Assembly (NCBI GenBank): GCA_014879435.1
Contig: JACSSB010000137.1
Span: forward strand, 1 to 10,029
Direction: 5' to 3'
Origin: Phycisphaerales bacterium
GTDB taxonomy: Bacteria > Pseudomonadota > Gammaproteobacteria > Competibacterales > Competibacteraceae
Length of the DNA: 10,029 bases
The notes under the pieces were generated by a model that saw nothing but the letters and a program-made list of their open reading frames with translations, was not told the DNA's origin and ran no database searches. Positions 6,335-10,029 of this stretch are shown here, one piece after another (positions within the stretch are counted from its first letter, which is position 1; every line of letters begins with the position of its first letter). The position numbers and the translations under genes are program-made.

Positions 6335-7236
6335 GGCTGCCCTCCAAGCAGGTTACCCAACTCTTCGGAGCGATGGCGAGCCGCTTCCAGTGCCTTGGCC
6401 ACGACCCCATCCAGTTCATCGGTCAGCAACGTTGGAGTCTCCAGGATCGCCAGAGAGGCGGCCAGTGAGCGCGCAATCAGCTTATCGAGTTTTTCATCCT
6501 GGAAAACGCTGATGGCCCGCTCGGTGGTTCCACCGGGTGAGGTGACGCGGGCACGTAAAGTGGCGGGATTCTCAGGGCTTTCCAACGCCATCTTGGCGGC
6601 ACCAAAGGCGGTTTGCAGAGTCAACAACCGCGCCACTTCGGGGTCTAGCCCCAATTGAACACCTATTTTTTCCAACGCCTCCATCAGCAGAAAGAAGTAG
6701 GCAGGCCCGCTACCGGATAAGGCAGTGACCGCATCCAACATCCGCTCCTGCGTAACCCAGACCGTCAATCCGACTGAGCGCATGATGGATTCCGCCAATT
6801 GGCGTTGTTCGTCATTGACCTGAGCATTGGCGAATAAAGCGGTAGCACCGCTACCGACCAGGGCCGGGGTGTTGGGCATGGTCCGCACAATAGCCGCCTC
6901 GCCACCCAACCAACGGCGGATATCCGGCTCGCGGACTCCAGCAGCGATGGAAATCATCAAGGGTTGATGCGCCTGGACGATCTCTGCCAGATCCTGAGCC
7001 ACTGGGCACAATACTTGGGGTTTGACCGCCAAGACGATCACTTTTGATCGAGCGGCTGTCTCGCGGTTATCGGCGCTGGTGTGGACGCCGAAGCGGCCGC
7101 GCAGGAGTTCCCGCTGGCCAGCATCGGGTTCAGCAACCCAGATGTGATCGGAATCACCGCCATTAGCCAGGAGCCCTCCGATCAGGCTGCGGGCCATGTT
7201 GCCGCCGCCGATGAAACCTATGGGGATGTTTTTCAT
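6331..7236 (-). CDS. proC: Pyrroline-5-carboxylate reductase
   Basis: ProC reduces delta-1-pyrroline-5-carboxylate to proline with NAD(P)H, the last step of proline synthesis, in the cytosol. The protein is 301 aa. The dinucleotide-binding loop is GFIGGGNMA (7-15), followed by VLAVKPQ (68-74), RTMPNTPALVG (118-128), the ALSGSGPAYFF active-site helix (172-182) and the RARVTSPGGTTERAI signature (228-242). I start at ATG 7236: GAGGTGG lies just upstream and the protein then begins directly with the Rossmann strand; the frame is open 29 codons upstream without family similarity. It is about 25-30 residues longer than typical ProC (around 270), the excess lying near the C-terminus, where residues 247-261 resemble 273-286. 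That looks like an internal helix duplication. The stop overlaps the yggT start. Confidence 0.97.
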   Translation of the reverse strand: MKNIPIGFIGGGNMARSLIGGLLANGGDSDHIWVAEPDAGQRELLRGRFGVHTSADNRETAARSKVIVLAVKPQVLCPVAQDLAEIVQAHQPLMISIAAGVREPDIRRWLGGEAAIVRTMPNTPALVGSGATALFANAQVNDEQRQLAESIMRSVGLTVWVTQERMLDAVTALSGSGPAYFFLLMEALEKIGVQLGLDPEVARLLTLQTAFGAAKMALESPENPATLRARVTSPGGTTERAISVFQDEKLDKLIARSLAASLAILETPTLLTDELDGVVAKALEAARHRSEELGNLLGGQP

Positions 7237-7312
7237 CTCCACCTCGTTCGTCAATGTGGTGTGAGGTCCGAATTTTCTAGGATACCGATTCGCGATGGCG
7301 TGAAAGTCGCTG

Positions 7313-7705
7313 CTACTTGCCATTTAACAAGCGAGCGATTTGTTCACTGATGTTAGCCAAGCGATTATCGTTTCGGTAGAAGTCATAGATCTGCCGTTTT
7401 TGCTCAGAATTGAGTTGTTGATAAGACGTATAGGTTCCCGGCAGGCTCTCGCGCAACGCTTGTTCGAAGGCTTTGAAGTCCAACCCTGTAGCCAATTGTT
7501 CGCTCGCACCCCCGGCCTGAGTCGTGCTGACCGATACTGGCGCGGGTTGGGGTTGATCGATCACGAGGGTCGTCGCCTGTCGCTTGGCTTCCTCTTCGAT
7601 TTCGTGCAGATAATCGTCTGCTCCAAGTAGCAGTGGAGCAAGCAGCAATAAACCGATTGCGAGACGGCGCGAAGTGGTACTGCATCGGGAATCTACTAAC
7701 GGCAT
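7313..7705 (-). CDS. Small predicted exported protein, function unknown
   Basis: I do not recognise a named family. The frame is open to 7873, but ATG 7705 gives a 130-aa protein with a good signal peptide: basic n-region ending SRR (12-14), hydrophobic core LAIGLLLLAPLLL (15-27) and a probable signal-peptidase site after GA (28-29). There is no lipobox. The mature part begins with a short acidic helix (DDYLHEIEEEAKRQA), then a Pro/Ser/Thr-rich linker of about 30 residues, then a compact C-terminal block with FEQALRESLPGTYTSYQQL, LNSEQKRQIYDFYRND and ISEQIARLL. That last block looks like a conserved helical mini-domain, with PGTY and the YDFY run as likely core residues. It is encoded between yggS and proC, 76 bases before proC, and may be cotranscribed with them. 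The ribosome-binding site is weak (GAGAAA). The coding call is fairly secure; the role is not. Confidence 0.75.
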   Translation of the reverse strand: MPLVDSRCSTTSRRLAIGLLLLAPLLLGADDYLHEIEEEAKRQATTLVIDQPQPAPVSVSTTQAGGASEQLATGLDFKAFEQALRESLPGTYTSYQQLNSEQKRQIYDFYRNDNRLANISEQIARLLNGK

Positions 7706-7796
7706 GATCGTTTTCTCGGGATTTGAAGCTGTTGCCGGGGATGGCGTCCGGGCGTTTTGCGCAGTAATGACCGCTAGCATACCGCAATGCCCACCT

Positions 7797-8483
7797 TCAG
7801 AAACGGGGACCGAACAATGCGGTGCCGATACGAACCAGCGTCGCACCCTCGGCGATGGCCGCATCCAGATCATCGGACATCCCCATCGATAGCGTGTCCA
7901 ATGCCAATCCAGTGGCGGTCAGCTGTTCCGATATTTCTCGTAACCGCGCAAATGGCCGTCGCTGATCGGTGAGCTGGGTCGCTGGTGCCGGAATAGCCAT
8001 CAAACCCCGTAAACGCAGGCGAGGCAATGCAGCGACCGCGTGCGCTATTTCGATGACTTCGGCTTCGTCTAAACCCTGCTTGCTCGCTTCCCGATCAATG
8101 TTGACCTGGAGGCAAACGTTGAGCGGCGGCAGGTGATCCGGTCGTTGCGCACTTAGCCGTTCGGCGATTTTCAAGCGGTCCACACTATGCACCCAAGCAA
8201 AATGCTCGGCGATACCACGCGTTTTGTTGGCCTGCACTGGACCGATGAAGTGCCATTTCAGTTCCAACGCTGCCAGCTCGCTCATCTTATCCAGCGCTTC
8301 CTGGAGGTAGTTTTCCCCGAAGTCGCGCTGACCGGCGGCGGCCAGTGCGGCGATGGCCGCCGCCGGTTGGGTCTTGCCGACCGCCAACAACCGCACCGCA
8401 CCCGATGGGCGATGGAAGCGCTGTTCGGCAATACGGATTTGAGCCAACACGGCTTGCAAGCGGGCGGCGAGATCGACGGTCAT
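7797..8483 (-). CDS. yggS: PLP homeostasis protein YggS/PLPBP family
   Basis: This is a cytosolic pyridoxal-phosphate-binding protein of the YggS/PROSC family, a single TIM barrel without known catalytic activity that buffers PLP and affects amino-acid metabolism. It is 228 aa, normal for the family. The lysine that forms the Schiff base is Lys37 in LLAVGKTQP; the usual family text is AVSKT(K/H), so Gly replaces Ser before the lysine. Further signatures are FGENYLQEA (55-63), WHFIGPVQANKTR (77-89; most members have LQSNK), HSVDRLKIAERL (99-110), LQVNID (125-130), GLMAIP (160-165), the phosphate-binding LSMGMSDDLDAAIAEGATLVR and the terminal RIGTALFG (218-225). ATG 8483 follows AGAGGA by about 10 bases. 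It is divergent from pilT and leads the yggS-proC-yggT-yggU run. Confidence 0.96.
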   Translation of the reverse strand: MTVDLAARLQAVLAQIRIAEQRFHRPSGAVRLLAVGKTQPAAAIAALAAAGQRDFGENYLQEALDKMSELAALELKWHFIGPVQANKTRGIAEHFAWVHSVDRLKIAERLSAQRPDHLPPLNVCLQVNIDREASKQGLDEAEVIEIAHAVAALPRLRLRGLMAIPAPATQLTDQRRPFARLREISEQLTATGLALDTLSMGMSDDLDAAIAEGATLVRIGTALFGPRF

Positions 8484-8513
8484 CGTGGAGGATTCCTCTG
8501 ATAGACAGACATA

Positions 8514-8541
8514 TGGTCAAGAAAATTGACAATCGTATACT
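8514..8541 (+). promoter_or_regulatory. Possible sigma-70 promoter of pilT
   Basis: In the 129-base divergent gap between yggS and pilT, the plus strand carries TGGTCA (8514-8519; four of six to the -35 consensus), a 16-base spacer, and TATACT (8536-8541; five of six to the -10 consensus). Transcription would start near 8548, leaving a leader of about 65 bases before the pilT ATG. A perfect TTGACA also lies at 8526-8531, but it is too close to TATACT to be its partner, and no -10 hexamer lies 17 bases beyond it. I found no convincing minus-strand promoter for yggS in the same gap. Confidence 0.35.
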
Positions 8542-8612
8542 ATGTGGAAATTGATCCCGGCAGGATCACCCCCATCGGTACATGTCTCACCTTCATTATG
8601 GGAACAATCGTT

Positions 8613-9659
<1,047 letters not shown>

Positions 9660-9664
9660 AGGCA

Positions 9665-9682
9665 CCCGATCGCTTCATCGGT
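9665..9682. terminator. Weak hairpin between convergent pilT and the right-edge gene
   Basis: Only 22 bases separate the two convergent stop codons. They include CCGAT (9666-9670), a six-base loop, and ATCGG (9677-9681), a symmetric stem that could serve both strands. No T-run follows on either side, so it is not a standard intrinsic terminator. Low confidence. Confidence 0.2.
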
Positions 9683-10029
9683 CATGGCGAGGGCGCGATG
9701 CAGGTCTGGCGGGCCAAGCGATAGTCATCGGCCAGAGTACGGGCGGTGGCCAGCAATGCTTCGCCACCGCAGGCAAACACGGTCACATCGGCCGCGCCCT
9801 GCGAGACATCCAGCCAGCCCCGCGCCAAGACCGTTACGGCCCCCTCAAAACAGCCGGGTTGCTCTTCGTTGGGACAGGCGATTCGGCTGGGGATACCCCA
9901 ATCATCCAGCAGCGGCAACGCGGCGATCACGCCGATTGGCAGGCCAGGAATCATGATTCGAGAGGGTTGTGGCCGAAATGGCAGCGGCGGAGTGAACTCA
10001 AACAGCGCGAGTGGTTTGACCCGAGGCTG
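9682..10029 (-). CDS. C-terminal part of a ferredoxin-reductase/PyrK-like oxidoreductase, unusually short at its end
   Basis: The frame is open from the right edge to a TGA at 9684-9682; an internal ATG (9954) is not the true start, because coding-like sequence continues upstream (LPFRPQPSRI, then MIPGLPIGVIAALPLLDDWG). The pattern FRPxPSRI...PGLPxGVIAxxPLLxxWGIPSRIA, then PGCFEGAVTVLARGWLD, then VTVFACGGEALLATA resembles the NAD(P)-binding half of ferredoxin-reductase-type proteins annotated as dihydroorotate dehydrogenase electron-transfer subunits. FACGGEALL corresponds to the usual FACGPxxML nucleotide-binding loop. Those proteins usually continue into a cysteine cluster (CAVGGCAGC-like) that binds [2Fe-2S]; here the chain stops at RQTCIAPSP, and the 22 bases before the pilT stop leave no room for it. 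Either the gene is truncated or it belongs to a shorter subfamily. Function is inferred from recall of the family pattern. Confidence 0.6.
   Translation of the reverse strand, partial: QPRVKPLALFEFTPPLPFRPQPSRIMIPGLPIGVIAALPLLDDWGIPSRIACPNEEQPGCFEGAVTVLARGWLDVSQGAADVTVFACGGEALLATARTLADDYRLARQTCIAPSP

Noticed and set aside
9684..9956. Plus-strand arginine/proline-rich ORF opposite the right-edge gene
   Set aside because: Composition is typical of an antisense frame in GC-rich DNA, while the minus strand shows family-like motifs.

Overview
This window reads as chromosomal DNA of a moderately GC-rich gammaproteobacterium. The gene order pilT / yggS / proC / yggT / yggU / metX / metW resembles, from memory, the pilT-yggS-proC-yggT-metX-metW neighbourhood of Pseudomonas and related lineages. 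I cannot name the genus from sequence alone. I see no transposase, tRNA, rRNA, CRISPR array or phage gene.

Layout, right to left on the minus strand. At the right edge (9682-10029) is the C-terminal part of a gene resembling the NAD-binding half of a ferredoxin-reductase/PyrK-type protein. It converges on pilT (8613-9659, plus strand), the retraction ATPase of type IV pili. pilT is divergent from a long minus-strand run: yggS (PLP homeostasis), a small predicted exported protein of unknown function, proC (last step of proline synthesis), yggT (membrane protein), yggU (DUF167), then metX and metW (homoserine acylation for methionine synthesis). proC-yggT and yggT-yggU overlap or abut, as in an operon. 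metX has its own plausible promoter in the 154-base gap behind yggU, and metW overlaps metX.

Directly behind metW, on the same strand, comes a type II secretion system (T2SS) block: gspG, gspH, gspI, gspJ, gspK and the start of gspL, which runs off the left edge. G is the major pseudopilin, H-I-J-K are the minor pseudopilins, and L is the inner-membrane platform protein. H-I and I-J overlap by 4 bases (ATGA), so the block is very probably cotranscribed. gspC, D, E and F do not lie upstream of gspG in this window.

I looked for an undescribed system and did not find one; nearly every gene belongs to a known family. The items worth a second look are smaller: a charged low-complexity insertion in GspK and a proline-rich tail on GspI, both in the pseudopilus tip complex; a probable internal helix duplication near the end of ProC; a PyrK-like gene that ends without the usual [2Fe-2S] cysteine segment; an unassigned exported protein; and inverted repeats over the metX promoter and at the metW/gspG and gspG/gspH junctions. 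No gene-free stretch exceeds 300 bases.
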